Source of the DNA: Puniceicoccaceae bacterium K14
GTDB taxonomy: Bacteria; Verrucomicrobiota; Verrucomicrobiia; Opitutales; Opitutaceae
DNA length: 64,000 bases
Direction of reading: 5' to 3'
Assembly: GCA_022538095.1 (NCBI GenBank)
Contig: JAKYXN010000002.1
Location: 96,661-160,660 of the forward strand
The translations under genes and the position numbers were made by a program. Below are positions 56,074 through 64,000 of this stretch, in pieces; the first letter of the stretch is position 1, and each line of letters starts with the position of its first letter. The notes under the pieces were generated by a model. It made no database searches. It was not told the DNA's origin and worked only from the letters and a program-made list of their open reading frames with translations.

Positions 56074-56760
56074 ATGACTCATTTAATTGATAACACACGT
56101 ACTTACTTTTTTGGCCGCTCCTATTATGAAATCGTTTCTTGCTTTGGATTGCACGAAGGTACTTTGACCGGAAAACGGATTCTCGATTGCTCTGCAGGGC
56201 CGTCGTCCTTTGCTGCGGAAGCTCCTAAGCATGGCTTTGAGGTGGTTGCTTCAGATCCAGTTTTTTATAGGGGGTATGATTCTCTGAAAACTCTAGCGTA
56301 CTCCGATTATGAAGCGATGTTTGCTCGAGTAAGAGCGAAGTCGGGACTCTTCGTAGAGAAGACTTTCAAAAGCGTTGAGGAAGCGGAAAAAGATCGCTAC
56401 GGAGCTCTGAAAATATTCCTGGAGGATTACAAAAAATATTATCCAGTAGGGCGATACATTTCAGCGGAACTGCCGCGACTGCCATTTGAAGATTTATCTT
56501 TCGGTACGGTGATTTGCGGACATCTGTTGTTTTTGTATTCGTTTGACTATGACTTCCATGTCGAATCTATCCTCGAAATGTGCCGAGTAGCCGCAGAAGA
56601 GGTTCGAATTCACCCGTTAGTGACAATGAGTGGTGAGATGCATCCGGAGGTTGGTCCATTGATGGAGTTACTTGTATCCAAAGGTTATCGACCGGAGATT
56701 ATCGAGGTCGATCACGAATTCTTCAAGGGCAGTAATAAAACAATGGTTATCCGAAAATAG
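56074..56760 (+). CDS. Class I methyltransferase downstream of Trp attenuator
   Basis: 228 residues from the ATG at 56074; an earlier ATG at 56029 lies inside the terminator stem and is rejected. SAM fold: KRILDCSAGPSSFAAEAP (motif I), EVVASDPVF (motif II), FGTVICGHLLFLYSFDYDFH (post motif). The overall organisation suggests a small-molecule or protein methyltransferase of unknown substrate. It is the only gene under the Trp leader, since the next gene is on the opposite strand. Confidence 0.82.
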   Translation: MTHLIDNTRTYFFGRSYYEIVSCFGLHEGTLTGKRILDCSAGPSSFAAEAPKHGFEVVASDPVFYRGYDSLKTLAYSDYEAMFARVRAKSGLFVEKTFKSVEEAEKDRYGALKIFLEDYKKYYPVGRYISAELPRLPFEDLSFGTVICGHLLFLYSFDYDFHVESILEMCRVAAEEVRIHPLVTMSGEMHPEVGPLMELLVSKGYRPEIIEVDHEFFKGSNKTMVIRK

Positions 56761-56775
56761 TTGATGTCTCGAATT

Positions 56776-57849
56776 TCAAGAACGCTTAGCCGATTTGAGG
56801 CGACCATTGCTTGATAGCAGAATGGCTATGGGGCGTGTTTGCGGGAAATGCGAACAGATGATCATACCAATTACGGTGATAGGAACGCACAAGAACATTC
56901 CCGTAACGCCCCAGACTGCTCCCCAAAGGCTGAGCGAAAGGAGGATTACCAGTGGGCTCAGGTTCAATGAATTCCCCATGAGTTTCGGCTCTATGAAGTT
57001 TCCGACGAGCACTTGGCAGGCGGCAACGCCACCAATTACTGCGATAATTGGTAGGGGGGTATCGAAGGCAACGAGTGCAAGTAGTGATGGAAAAAGAGTG
57101 GCGAGAATCGAACCGACTGTTGGAATGAAATTGAAGAAAAAGATCAGCATCCCCCAAAAGGCGGCGAAGTCCAAACCAACGATTGCCATAATAGCGTAGC
57201 TAAGAAGCCCCGTTAAGATGCTTGAGAATGTTTTGATGCCTATGTAGGTGCGGGTGTCCTTGTCGATTTGGCTGATCAGCTCAAGAAGCTCTTGTTCTCG
57301 GATTGTCCCTTTTGACATGGCTCGCAGCTTTGGGCTGAAGCTTCGCTGCTCTAACAAGAGAAACATAACATAGATGCTGATAATTCCAGCGTTGCCTGCG
57401 AGGGAGGTCAACGCTCCTGCGAGGCTGCCAACCATGCCGCTGAAATCAAATTGGTTCACAAAATCTCGTAAGCTAGGTGGCTGCTCGAAGGGGAGGAGTT
57501 CATACGCTTTGTCGACCAACGGAATCACCTTTTCTTGGTAGGAAGGGGCGGTCTGTATGACATCGTTTACGTTTTGCGTGATAAAGCTGAATAGGAGCCC
57601 GAGAAGACCAATGATGAGAATGCCCGACCAAATATAGCGTAATGAAGCAGGGAGGCTTTTGCCTTTGATCTTAATTTTGGTGATCGCGAATGATACGACG
57701 TTGATTAAGTACCAAATGAATACCGCGAGCACAAACGGAAGGATGAGATCCTTGCCGATATTGAGAATGTAGAAGGAGATTACGGTAATGGCGAGCCATA
57801 GGAAGCTCTTGAAAAGTGGGCTGGATCCCAAAGGAGTCGAATTGGTCAT
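56776..57849 (-). CDS. AI-2E family transporter (PerM/TqsA-like)
   Basis: 357-residue polytopic protein. The N-terminal membrane block (FYILNIGKDLILPFVLAVFI) and the conserved later segments (FWGMLIFFFNFIPTVGSILA, then LSLWGAVWGVTGMFLCVPIT) are typical. Family members export small solutes including AI-2; the real substrate is not predictable. Single gene, convergent with the methyltransferase. Confidence 0.9.
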   Translation of the reverse strand: MTNSTPLGSSPLFKSFLWLAITVISFYILNIGKDLILPFVLAVFIWYLINVVSFAITKIKIKGKSLPASLRYIWSGILIIGLLGLLFSFITQNVNDVIQTAPSYQEKVIPLVDKAYELLPFEQPPSLRDFVNQFDFSGMVGSLAGALTSLAGNAGIISIYVMFLLLEQRSFSPKLRAMSKGTIREQELLELISQIDKDTRTYIGIKTFSSILTGLLSYAIMAIVGLDFAAFWGMLIFFFNFIPTVGSILATLFPSLLALVAFDTPLPIIAVIGGVAACQVLVGNFIEPKLMGNSLNLSPLVILLSLSLWGAVWGVTGMFLCVPITVIGMIICSHFPQTRPIAILLSSNGRLKSAKRS

Positions 57850-58023
57850 AGGTCGGATTTTTTCGAAGGTTGGTCGAGATCGCGCTAAAAAGCCAGATTG
57901 TTTATTGGGCGTTACGAAACCTCGAATGGGTCTAGAAAAAAGTTTTTATAAAAAGAAACCATAAAAAGAACGTGGGGTCTCATTCAAACGTAAGAGATCT
58001 TCGTTCTAAGGATGTAGATAGTT

Positions 58024-58116
58024 TTATTATATAGGGAAAAACATTTTTCTGGTGTGGATTTGAGGAACCAGAAAACTAGAGGAGGGCCCGGGCGGATGGG
58101 GATTCGCCCGGGTTTT
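58024..58116 (+). promoter_or_regulatory. Putative leader/promoter with two hairpins upstream of hisC
   Basis: A TATTATATAG box near 58025-58035 is followed by a perfect stem TTTTCTGGT (58045-58053) / ACCAGAAAA (58067-58075), then CCCGGGCG (58087-58094) / CGCCCGGG (58105-58112) and TTTT. Between them GAGGAGGG precedes a possible 24-residue leader frame (58096-58170) rich in Phe. The rest of 57850-58228 shows nothing else. Confidence 0.35.
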
Positions 58117-58228
58117 GCTGTATTTGAGGAATTCTTATTGGAGGAAAATTTCTCGGCAGTGAAATATTGAGGATTGCTCTCTTTCAATGTCTGGCATTTT
58201 GTCGCCCCATATTTTGAACTAGAAAGCA

Positions 58229-59332
58229 ATGGCTTTGACGTACTCCGATCTCGTTAAGAAAGAACTGTTAACGCAACCCATCTATCAACCGGGTAAACCA
58301 ATCGATGATGTGGCACGGGATTTGGGCTTGGATCCAGCGACTATTCTAAAACTGGCTTCTAACGAAAACCCACTGGGTCCATCGCCTCAAGCGATTGAAG
58401 CAGGCAAGCAATCGATGGAAAGCGTCCATTTGTATCCTGATGGTGGTTGCTATAAGCTCAAGGAGTCACTCTCGCAGTACTTTGGGCTGAATCCGGATCA
58501 GTTTATAATCGGCAACGGTTCGAACGAGGTCTTGGAAATATTAGGGCACGCTTTCGTGGATAAAGGTGATGAGGTTGTGATGGCTGAGGGCGCGTTCATT
58601 GTTTATAAATTGGTAACGCTGCTATTTGGAGGTACTGCAATCGAAGTGCCGATGGTAGATTATCGTCACGACTTGAAAGCCATGATTGATGCGATAAACG
58701 AGAAGACTAAGCTCGTCTTTATTGCTACGCCCAATAACCCGAGTGGCACTGCAAATGAGGAGGAAGAGTTGCATGCATTTGTGAATGCCCTTCCGGATCA
58801 TGTCGTTTGTGTTATCGACGAGGCTTACGCGGAGTACTTGGATCCGGCTCCTAATTTTCTGCCTCTGATCGAGGCGGGGAAGAAAATTTTCTGCACGCGG
58901 ACATTTTCCAAAATCTATGGCTTGGCAGGATTGCGAATAGGCTACGGTTACGGCGACGCTGAATTGGTCGGCTTGCTCAACCGGGCTCGTGAGCCTTTCA
59001 ATTCAAACACCCTGGCTCAGGAAACTGCGTGTGCTGCCTTGCTGGACGATGATTGGGTAACAAAATGTCGCGAAGCGAATGCGGCGGGCCTTCAGCAGTT
59101 AGAGTCTGGGTTTTCAGAACTGAATTTGGAATTTATAAAAAGTTTCGCGAACTTCGTAACAGTCAGAATTGGCGATGGCGCCGATGCATTTCAAAAACTG
59201 CAAAATGCAGGAGTTATTGTGCGTCCCCTCGCTCCGTATGGCATGCCAGAATGGGTTCGCGTTTCTGTAGGCTTGAGTGAAGAGAATGAACGAGCACTGC
59301 TTGAGATTAAAAATTACCTTTCAAATGGCTAA
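58229..59332 (+). CDS. hisC: Histidinol-phosphate aminotransferase
   Basis: 367 residues. LASNENPLGPSPQ opens the PLP fold, NNPSGT and DEAYAEYLD follow, and FSKIYGLAGLRIGYG contains the PLP Lys. YPDGGCYKLKE matches HisC. It transfers an amino group to imidazole-acetol phosphate in histidine synthesis; HisC relatives may also use aromatic keto acids. It is followed by the CorC/HlyC gene on the same strand. Confidence 0.93.
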   Translation: MALTYSDLVKKELLTQPIYQPGKPIDDVARDLGLDPATILKLASNENPLGPSPQAIEAGKQSMESVHLYPDGGCYKLKESLSQYFGLNPDQFIIGNGSNEVLEILGHAFVDKGDEVVMAEGAFIVYKLVTLLFGGTAIEVPMVDYRHDLKAMIDAINEKTKLVFIATPNNPSGTANEEEELHAFVNALPDHVVCVIDEAYAEYLDPAPNFLPLIEAGKKIFCTRTFSKIYGLAGLRIGYGYGDAELVGLLNRAREPFNSNTLAQETACAALLDDDWVTKCREANAAGLQQLESGFSELNLEFIKSFANFVTVRIGDGADAFQKLQNAGVIVRPLAPYGMPEWVRVSVGLSEENERALLEIKNYLSNG

Positions 59333-59383
59333 TATTAACGGTTGCATTGATGCCTTCAAGGCATGTATCTCTCGGATCTGTAA

Positions 59384-60694
59384 GTGATTTTATCCAACAC
59401 TCAATTAGTCCTTTTCGTAGTCGGAGTCGCTGCGTCTCATGTGTTCAACGCTGTTTTTGTAGCGGTCGAATTTAGCTTAGTGAAACTGCGTTACACGCGT
59501 TTCGGAACTGGCCGCATGAAGGAAGCCCGCCAGAGCGAAGGCGTAGCGAAGCTTTTGGATGACATGAGCTCTAGCGTAAAGCTGCTTCGTTTTGGGATCA
59601 CCGTTTGTACGATGGCAGCTGGCTTTTTGTTAATTCCAGTAATATTGGCGATTTCTTCGCAGGAGAGCTTTGGAAGTGGCGAATACTCGGCCTGGGTAGT
59701 GGCTGTTGGTTTTGTCTTGGCTGTTGGCTTGCACTATATTTTTGGCGAACTCGTACCTCGGTCGATCGCACTGTTTTACCCAGTGCAGGCGATCCGTGTG
59801 TTGCTCCCCGTAGTGCAAGTATTCGCGTTTGTGTCATACCCGTTTCGGGGGCCGGTGAATTGGGTCGCAACTGGAGTCTTACGTTTGATGAGGTTAAACC
59901 CAACCAACGATTTGAATTTGTTGGATGTAGAAGCGCAAATTCGCTCTGTCCTAAGCGAGGGCGATGAGCTCCCGGTGATGGCAGAAAGCATAATGAGTAA
60001 TGCGCTAGAATTGAGAAAGCGGGTTGCTTACGATATAATGATTCCGAGAAATCAGTTACGCTATTTCAATTTGGAAGACTCCTTGGAAGAGAGCTTGGCA
60101 ATCGCTCGTGAAACGGGACACACGCGCTTTCCACTTTGTAATGAAGATTTGGATCATTGCGTTGGGATTATCCACATTAAGGATGTGTTTCGTAACAGTA
60201 CGCAATCGGGTAGCATTGACCTGAAGAGGATGAAGCGACCAATGCTGCGTTTCCCTGCAGAGGAGCCATTGGAAAGGGTGTTGCAACGCTTTCTGAAACA
60301 GAAAAAACATTTTGCTCTTCTGAGAGATGAGTTCGGTGGCACAATTGGAGCAATTACGCTCGAAGATGTTCTGGAGGAGCTTGTTGGAGAAATTCAGGAT
60401 GAGTTTGACAACGAACTCGAATTGATGACTCAAATCGACGATGATACTTATGTCGTGGACGGACTGACTCCATTGCACGATCTTGCAGAAGAGATAGGGC
60501 TCGAGCTAACTTCAGCGGAAGTGTCGACATTTGGCGGATACATAACTCTAGAGCTTGGTCGGATGCCAACCTTGAACGAAGTGTTCCGTATTGGAAATTT
60601 GGAAATCACTGCGACAAACGTCGATGATCGACGTATTTTATCAACTACGCTAACTGTTCTCAAACCTGAAGAGGATGAGCAAGGCGAGGAGTAG
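59384..60694 (+). CDS. CNNM/HlyC/CorC-type membrane protein
   Basis: 436 residues from a GTG start. A four-helix CNNM membrane domain (VAVEFSLVKLRYTRFGT, then ALHYIFGELVPRSIALFYP-like) is followed by two CBS domains (IMIPRNQLRYFNLEDSLEES, then GIIHIKDVFRN, ALLRDEFGGTIGAITLEDVL) and a C-terminal CorC_HlyC domain (VDGLTPLHDLAEEIGLEL). Related proteins take part in magnesium or cobalt efflux or in stress tolerance. Confidence 0.92.
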   Translation: MILSNTQLVLFVVGVAASHVFNAVFVAVEFSLVKLRYTRFGTGRMKEARQSEGVAKLLDDMSSSVKLLRFGITVCTMAAGFLLIPVILAISSQESFGSGEYSAWVVAVGFVLAVGLHYIFGELVPRSIALFYPVQAIRVLLPVVQVFAFVSYPFRGPVNWVATGVLRLMRLNPTNDLNLLDVEAQIRSVLSEGDELPVMAESIMSNALELRKRVAYDIMIPRNQLRYFNLEDSLEESLAIARETGHTRFPLCNEDLDHCVGIIHIKDVFRNSTQSGSIDLKRMKRPMLRFPAEEPLERVLQRFLKQKKHFALLRDEFGGTIGAITLEDVLEELVGEIQDEFDNELELMTQIDDDTYVVDGLTPLHDLAEEIGLELTSAEVSTFGGYITLELGRMPTLNEVFRIGNLEITATNVDDRRILSTTLTVLKPEEDEQGEE

Positions 60695-60701
60695 TGTCTG
60701 G

Positions 60702-61691
60702 CTATTGGCTCGCGGCACGGCGAAGTCGATCATTTATAGCTAGTCCTAGCTCGAGTTCGGGTGCTTCTTCTGCGATGATTAAGTCGAAATGACTTTCGTC
60801 GAGTCGTCTCAATGCTGAGAATAGGTTTGCAGCAATTTGATCGAGTTGACCACCTTCAGAAAGCCAAAAAATATTATCTGTCTTGGATCTCGTATCTGAT
60901 GGTTTTCTCAAGAATAGGAAAGCGGTGTTTTGCGAAGCGTTTTCGGCTTCTTTGGCAGTTATCGGCGTATTTCGTAGCTTGAGGCACGTTTTGGGGCTGT
61001 AATGCTTGGGGAGGGCTCCTGGGGCGAGAGCTGCTTGGTTTGGCTTTAAATCCTTAGGCGGTTTGGCGATTTCTCTATCCAATGCCTTTTCGAGAGCTTC
61101 GGTGGCTAGAGCTCCATATCTCAAAATCCTTGGAGCGTTGGGATTTCGAATATCGATAATCGTTGATTCAAGTCCATGTTCACACGAGCCGCCGTCTAGG
61201 ATGTATTCGATTTTGTTTCCCAATCCTGATTGGACATGTTCTGCAGATGTAGGGCTGATGTAAGAAAATGGATTGGCGCTCGGGGCGGCCAAAGGAAATT
61301 CACAGCCCTCGATCAATCTCTTAAATACTGGGTGTGCGGGACATCGTACAGCAACAGAGTCGAGTCCAGAGGTGACAATGTCTGGGACGATCGACTTCTT
61401 GGGAAGAATCATCGTAAGAGGGCCAGGCCAAAACTTATCCGCGAGTTTTTTCGCTAGGCCGTTAGGAGTGCAAATCTTGGAAATCGATTCAAAGTTGGGT
61501 ACGTGGCAAATTAACGGGTCATTCGACGGACGTCCTTTTGCTACGAAGATTTTTTGACAGGCTTCGGCATCGAGAGCGTTGGCGGCTAGTCCATAAACAG
61601 TTTCTGATGGAATGCCTACTAAGCCTTTAAAAGACAAAAACTTACGTAATAAACGTAAGTTTTCCTCAGTTGGTTGTAATATTTGTGCCAC
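60702..61691 (-). CDS. Threonylcarbamoyl-AMP synthase (Sua5 type)
   Basis: 329 residues: YrdC domain with GIPSETVYGLAANALDAEA, KGRPSNDPLICHV and LAAPSANPFSYISPTSAEHV, then the Sua5 linker APGALPKHYSP and a C-terminal Sua5 domain (FLFLRKPSD). It makes threonylcarbamoyl adenylate for the t6A modification of ANN-decoding tRNAs. Convergent with the CorC gene. Confidence 0.94.
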   Translation of the reverse strand: MAQILQPTEENLRLLRKFLSFKGLVGIPSETVYGLAANALDAEACQKIFVAKGRPSNDPLICHVPNFESISKICTPNGLAKKLADKFWPGPLTMILPKKSIVPDIVTSGLDSVAVRCPAHPVFKRLIEGCEFPLAAPSANPFSYISPTSAEHVQSGLGNKIEYILDGGSCEHGLESTIIDIRNPNAPRILRYGALATEALEKALDREIAKPPKDLKPNQAALAPGALPKHYSPKTCLKLRNTPITAKEAENASQNTAFLFLRKPSDTRSKTDNIFWLSEGGQLDQIAANLFSALRRLDESHFDLIIAEEAPELELGLAINDRLRRAASQ

Positions 61692-61756
61692 CGTGAAATG
61701 GTAGGTTTAAAAAGCAGGCAACCTTCCCGCGTGTTTGTAAGATCTCCGAAGAGAAA

Positions 61757-61951
61757 TTACTTCATCAATAGCATGTTGCGAGCGCGCTTGATAGACTTCT
61801 TAACCTTGCGCTGTTGTGCAGCGGAAAGGCGAGTCATCTTGCGTGGAAGGATCTTCCCTGTTTCAGTTACGTAGCGGCTCAAGATATGAGCATGCGTAAA
61901 GTCCATGTTTTGTGGGACTAGGCTCTGTGTCTTTTTTTCTTCTGTGCTCAT
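61757..61951 (-). CDS. rpsR: 30S ribosomal protein S18
   Basis: 64 residues from the ATG at 61951, after which MSTEEKKTQSLVPQNMDFTH leads into the conserved RYVTETGKILPRKMTRLSAA and QQRKVKKSIKRARNMLLM. The frame extends nine codons upstream to 61978 but S18 proteins do not have that tail. Usual length for the small form. No S6 or L9 gene is adjacent. Confidence 0.94.
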   Translation of the reverse strand: MSTEEKKTQSLVPQNMDFTHAHILSRYVTETGKILPRKMTRLSAAQQRKVKKSIKRARNMLLMK

Positions 61952-62105
61952 AAGGAATGGGGGACCGTAGGGTTTCACTTACCCTTGTCAATAACGGAAA
62001 CGACAATTTTATTTGGCTACCTGTCCGCGGAAAACTGTAATGGTAGTGAATATTGTATCGTGAAAAGTGAGGTTCTTCTCATGTAGTAGCTGTCTTGTCG
62101 AATAC

Positions 62106-62180
62106 TGGTAGGGCCACCGGGAATCGAACCCAGATCTAAAGTTTAGGAAACTCTTGTTCTATCCGTTGAACTATGGCCCC
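62106..62180 (-). tRNA. tRNA-Arg (anticodon CCU)
   Basis: On the minus strand GGGGCCA pairs with TGGCCCT (one G-U), D arm GTTCAACGGATAGAAC, anticodon stem AGAGT/ACTTT with loop TTCCTAA (anticodon CCT), T arm CTGGGTTCGATTCCCGG, discriminator A and encoded CCA. It reads the AGG codon. Confidence 0.95.
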
Positions 62181-62291
62181 AAGAAAGTCGTGAGGAGTGA
62201 GTGCCAAAGGGTGAGTATTTGTGCAACTCCTTTAAGATGCTTTTTGTGGAAACCGATAAAGGAGGTCAAGCTCTGGGAGGGTCAAACTTTG

Positions 62292-62885
62292 CTAGGGGAG
62301 CTTGATTTCACCGCTGGCGATTTTTGCGATGGTGTCGGGATAAAGGAAGTGTTCTTGCGTGAGGACGCGGGCTTGTAGGATTTCGGGTGTGTCCTCTGGG
62401 AGGACAGGTACTTCTACTTGCTGTAAGATAGGACCTTCGTCGTAGACTTCGTCGATTAAGTGTACGGTGGCTCCGGACTTGGTTTCTTTGGCGGCGATGA
62501 CGGCTTTGTGAACGTTCATACCATACATCCCTTGGCCCCCGAATTTTGGTAGGAGAGCTGGATGAATATTTAGGATGCGGTTGTGGTATGCCTTTAAAAC
62601 GCGCGGGCCGATTTTTTTCATGTATCCAGCGAGCACTACAAGCTCCACTTGGGCATCTTTTAACGAATTGAGGATCGCTTGATCGAGAGCATCTTCGTCC
62701 GGATGTGTTTTGCCATTTAATACAGCAAATGGCATGTTCGCTTTTTGGGATCGCTCGATGGCTCCTGCGGTGCGATTGTTACAAACTAATAGAGCGGGGA
62801 TGGCTTTGATCGAACCGATCGCACACGCATCGAGAATTGCTTGCATGTTGCTGCCGCCGTGTGATGCCAAAAATCCTAACCTCAT
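62292..62885 (-). CDS. purN: Phosphoribosylglycinamide formyltransferase
   Basis: 197 residues. GFLASHGGSNMQAIL binds the substrate phosphate, VVLAGYMKKIG and ILNIHPALLPKFGGQGMYG supply catalytic Asn and His, and TVHLIDEVYDEGPIL the catalytic Asp. It adds the formyl group to GAR in purine synthesis. About 48 bases separate it from the upstream uppP gene on the same strand. Confidence 0.95.
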   Translation of the reverse strand: MRLGFLASHGGSNMQAILDACAIGSIKAIPALLVCNNRTAGAIERSQKANMPFAVLNGKTHPDEDALDQAILNSLKDAQVELVVLAGYMKKIGPRVLKAYHNRILNIHPALLPKFGGQGMYGMNVHKAVIAAKETKSGATVHLIDEVYDEGPILQQVEVPVLPEDTPEILQARVLTQEHFLYPDTIAKIASGEIKLP

Positions 62886-62933
62886 AGAGCGGCGAAGGTT
62901 AGGTTTGATCGTGTGGATAACAAGCTTGAACTA

Positions 62934-63722
62934 CTAGGCAAAGAAACTACTGGCGATTGCTGCGAGCCCAGCGAGGGCACAGTAGGCTGCGAAGTAAATC
63001 AATTTTCCTTTAGCCACAATACTGATCATCCATTTGCAGGCCATGAACCCGGAAAGGAAAGCAGCGATGAAGCCGACGAGAAGAGGAGTGGCACTGACTG
63101 AGCTGTTGGCCATGCCTCCATCGAGAACTTCTTTAGCGTTAGCTCCGATGATCGGAACGAGTACCATAAGAAATGAGAATCGAGCGGCTTTGGCTTTATC
63201 GACTCCGAGAAGTAGGCTGGTTGCAATGGTTGATCCAGATCGGGAAATTCCAGGCATAACGGCGAACGCTTGAGCGAAGCCGATGACAATTGCTTTTTTG
63301 AAAGTTATTGGCCCACCGACTTTAGGAGCGTAATAAGTAAACGCGAGTAATGCGCTGGTGATAAGTAGCATGAAGCCAACAAACACAACGTTATTGCCGA
63401 ATAGGCTTTCTACTTGGTCTTTGAAAAAGAGGCCGATGAATACTACGGGAATCGCTGAAAGGGCGAGCATTGCGATGTATTGAGTCGATTCGTTCCACTG
63501 AAATTTGAAGAGGTCCTTCAACAATTGTAGAATGTCTTTGTAGAAAACGACTATGGTGCTGAGAACGGTGGCTCCGTGAACGACTACGGTGAAAGTCACG
63601 TCTTCCTTGGCTTCGACTCCGAGAATCGCTTTCCCAAGTTCCAGATGTCCGCTACTGCTGATTGGCAGAAATTCGCTGAGGCCTTGGATGAGGCCGAGTA
63701 TAATCGCTTCTAAGATTGACAT
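62934..63722 (-). CDS. uppP: Undecaprenyl-diphosphatase (bacitracin-resistance type)
   Basis: 262-residue polytopic membrane protein. GLIQGLSEFLPISSSGHLEL and VMPGISRSGSTIATSLLLGV are the two conserved catalytic blocks; many relatives have SSTGH where this has SSSGH. It recycles undecaprenyl diphosphate to the monophosphate carrier for peptidoglycan and other surface polymers. Confidence 0.95.
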   Translation of the reverse strand: MSILEAIILGLIQGLSEFLPISSSGHLELGKAILGVEAKEDVTFTVVVHGATVLSTIVVFYKDILQLLKDLFKFQWNESTQYIAMLALSAIPVVFIGLFFKDQVESLFGNNVVFVGFMLLITSALLAFTYYAPKVGGPITFKKAIVIGFAQAFAVMPGISRSGSTIATSLLLGVDKAKAARFSFLMVLVPIIGANAKEVLDGGMANSSVSATPLLVGFIAAFLSGFMACKWMISIVAKGKLIYFAAYCALAGLAAIASSFFA

Positions 63723-63810
63723 AGTTGGTTATAAGCTAGCTGGATTTTTGAATGGATTAGATGAATTCAGAAAGGGATGGCGAGCCCTAAGATCGGCAGG
63801 AAGACCGAGC

Positions 63811-63912
63811 TTATTTAATCTCAGCTAGTAGTTGTGCGGTCATTTCTTGAGCTTGGCAGCCGTAGTGACCTCCGAATAGATAGAAGTGATTGAGGCAATG
63901 GTAGAGGTTGAA
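63811..63912 (-). pseudogene. 3' remnant of a fructosamine-kinase-like gene
   Basis: On the minus strand the frame FNLYHCLNHFYLFGGHYGCQ then AQEMTAQLLAEIK and a TAA stop (63811-63813) matches the C-terminal signature of fructosamine kinase/ketosamine-kinase proteins (compare LYHLLNHLNLFGG). An in-frame TAG at 63913-63915 directly precedes it, and the sequence upstream does not continue the family. The rest of 63723-64000 shows no gene. Confidence 0.65.
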
Positions 63913-64000
63913 CTAAGCCGCTGCGCGGCATTTTGGGATTAGCTTCTTTCATTTTGAGTTGGAGTGCCGGCAGTCCCTTTGCCATTCGACAAGCTCAGGC
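63913..64000. repeat. Possible dispersed repeat at window edge
   Basis: GCCGCTGCGCGGC (about 63918-63929) is nearly self-complementary, and the terminal TTCGACAAGCTCAGG resembles a short repeat widespread in bacterial intergenic DNA. It abuts the truncated kinase remnant, so a repeat element may have replaced the 5' part. The window ends before the element is complete. Confidence 0.3.

Overview
The window looks like a chromosomal segment of a marine Verrucomicrobiota bacterium, most likely from the Opitutales/Puniceicoccales side. That is an inference from style. Support includes a TonB receptor with the 'LSPFEV' N-terminus, many Cys-type sulfatases and fucosidases, AT-rich leaders often without a Shine-Dalgarno sequence, and verrucomicrobial-looking housekeeping genes. 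No rRNA is present to settle it. There is no phage, transposase or CRISPR array.

Positions 1-25.5 kb form a fucose/sulfated-glycan utilisation locus. A hybrid two-component sensor, cut by the window edge, reads leftward. Beside it a rightward run encodes three sulfatases, a beta-propeller glycosidase-like protein, a GH29 fucosidase and a fourth sulfatase. A GH95 fucosidase converges on this run. After the tmRNA gene and a LacI-type regulator comes a leftward operon of sulfatase, SLC5-type symporter and a second GH29 fucosidase. Its upstream region is shared with a divergent TonB-dependent receptor and holds two inverted copies of a 16-bp operator-like sequence. A plausible reading is that the receptor imports oligosaccharides, sulfatases and exo-fucosidases trim them, and the symporter takes up the sugar, under LacI and hybrid-sensor control.

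Positions 25.6-44.4 kb are mostly housekeeping: MscS channel, SGNH hydrolase, malate dehydrogenase, DAHP synthase with an attenuator-like leader, YgfZ, HU, galactokinase, prepilin peptidase, AroE, SirB1-like protein, response regulator, VTT membrane protein, XseA, ACT protein, lipoprotein, GH20, HAD phosphatase, TruC and a helical membrane protein.

Positions 44.4-48.4 kb carry the most unusual cassette: a Cys-rich radical SAM enzyme of the Tes/MJ0619-like type, a class I methyltransferase of the DVU_1556-like type and a pyridine-nucleotide disulfide oxidoreductase. They are tightly packed behind a structured leader that ends in a terminator-like hairpin at the start codon. An AraC regulator divergent from xylose isomerase follows.

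Positions 50.8-64 kb hold a DUF2721 pair, a decayed sugar-ABC ATPase that ordinary gene calling would miss, a soluble receiver-kinase, a second MscS channel and a Tat-exported phosphoesterase. Next is a tryptophan-rich leader peptide with a terminator in front of a lone methyltransferase. The segment ends with an AI-2E-type transporter, HisC, a CorC/HlyC protein, Sua5, S18, tRNA-Arg(CCU), PurN, UppP and a 3' remnant of a fructosamine-kinase-like gene.
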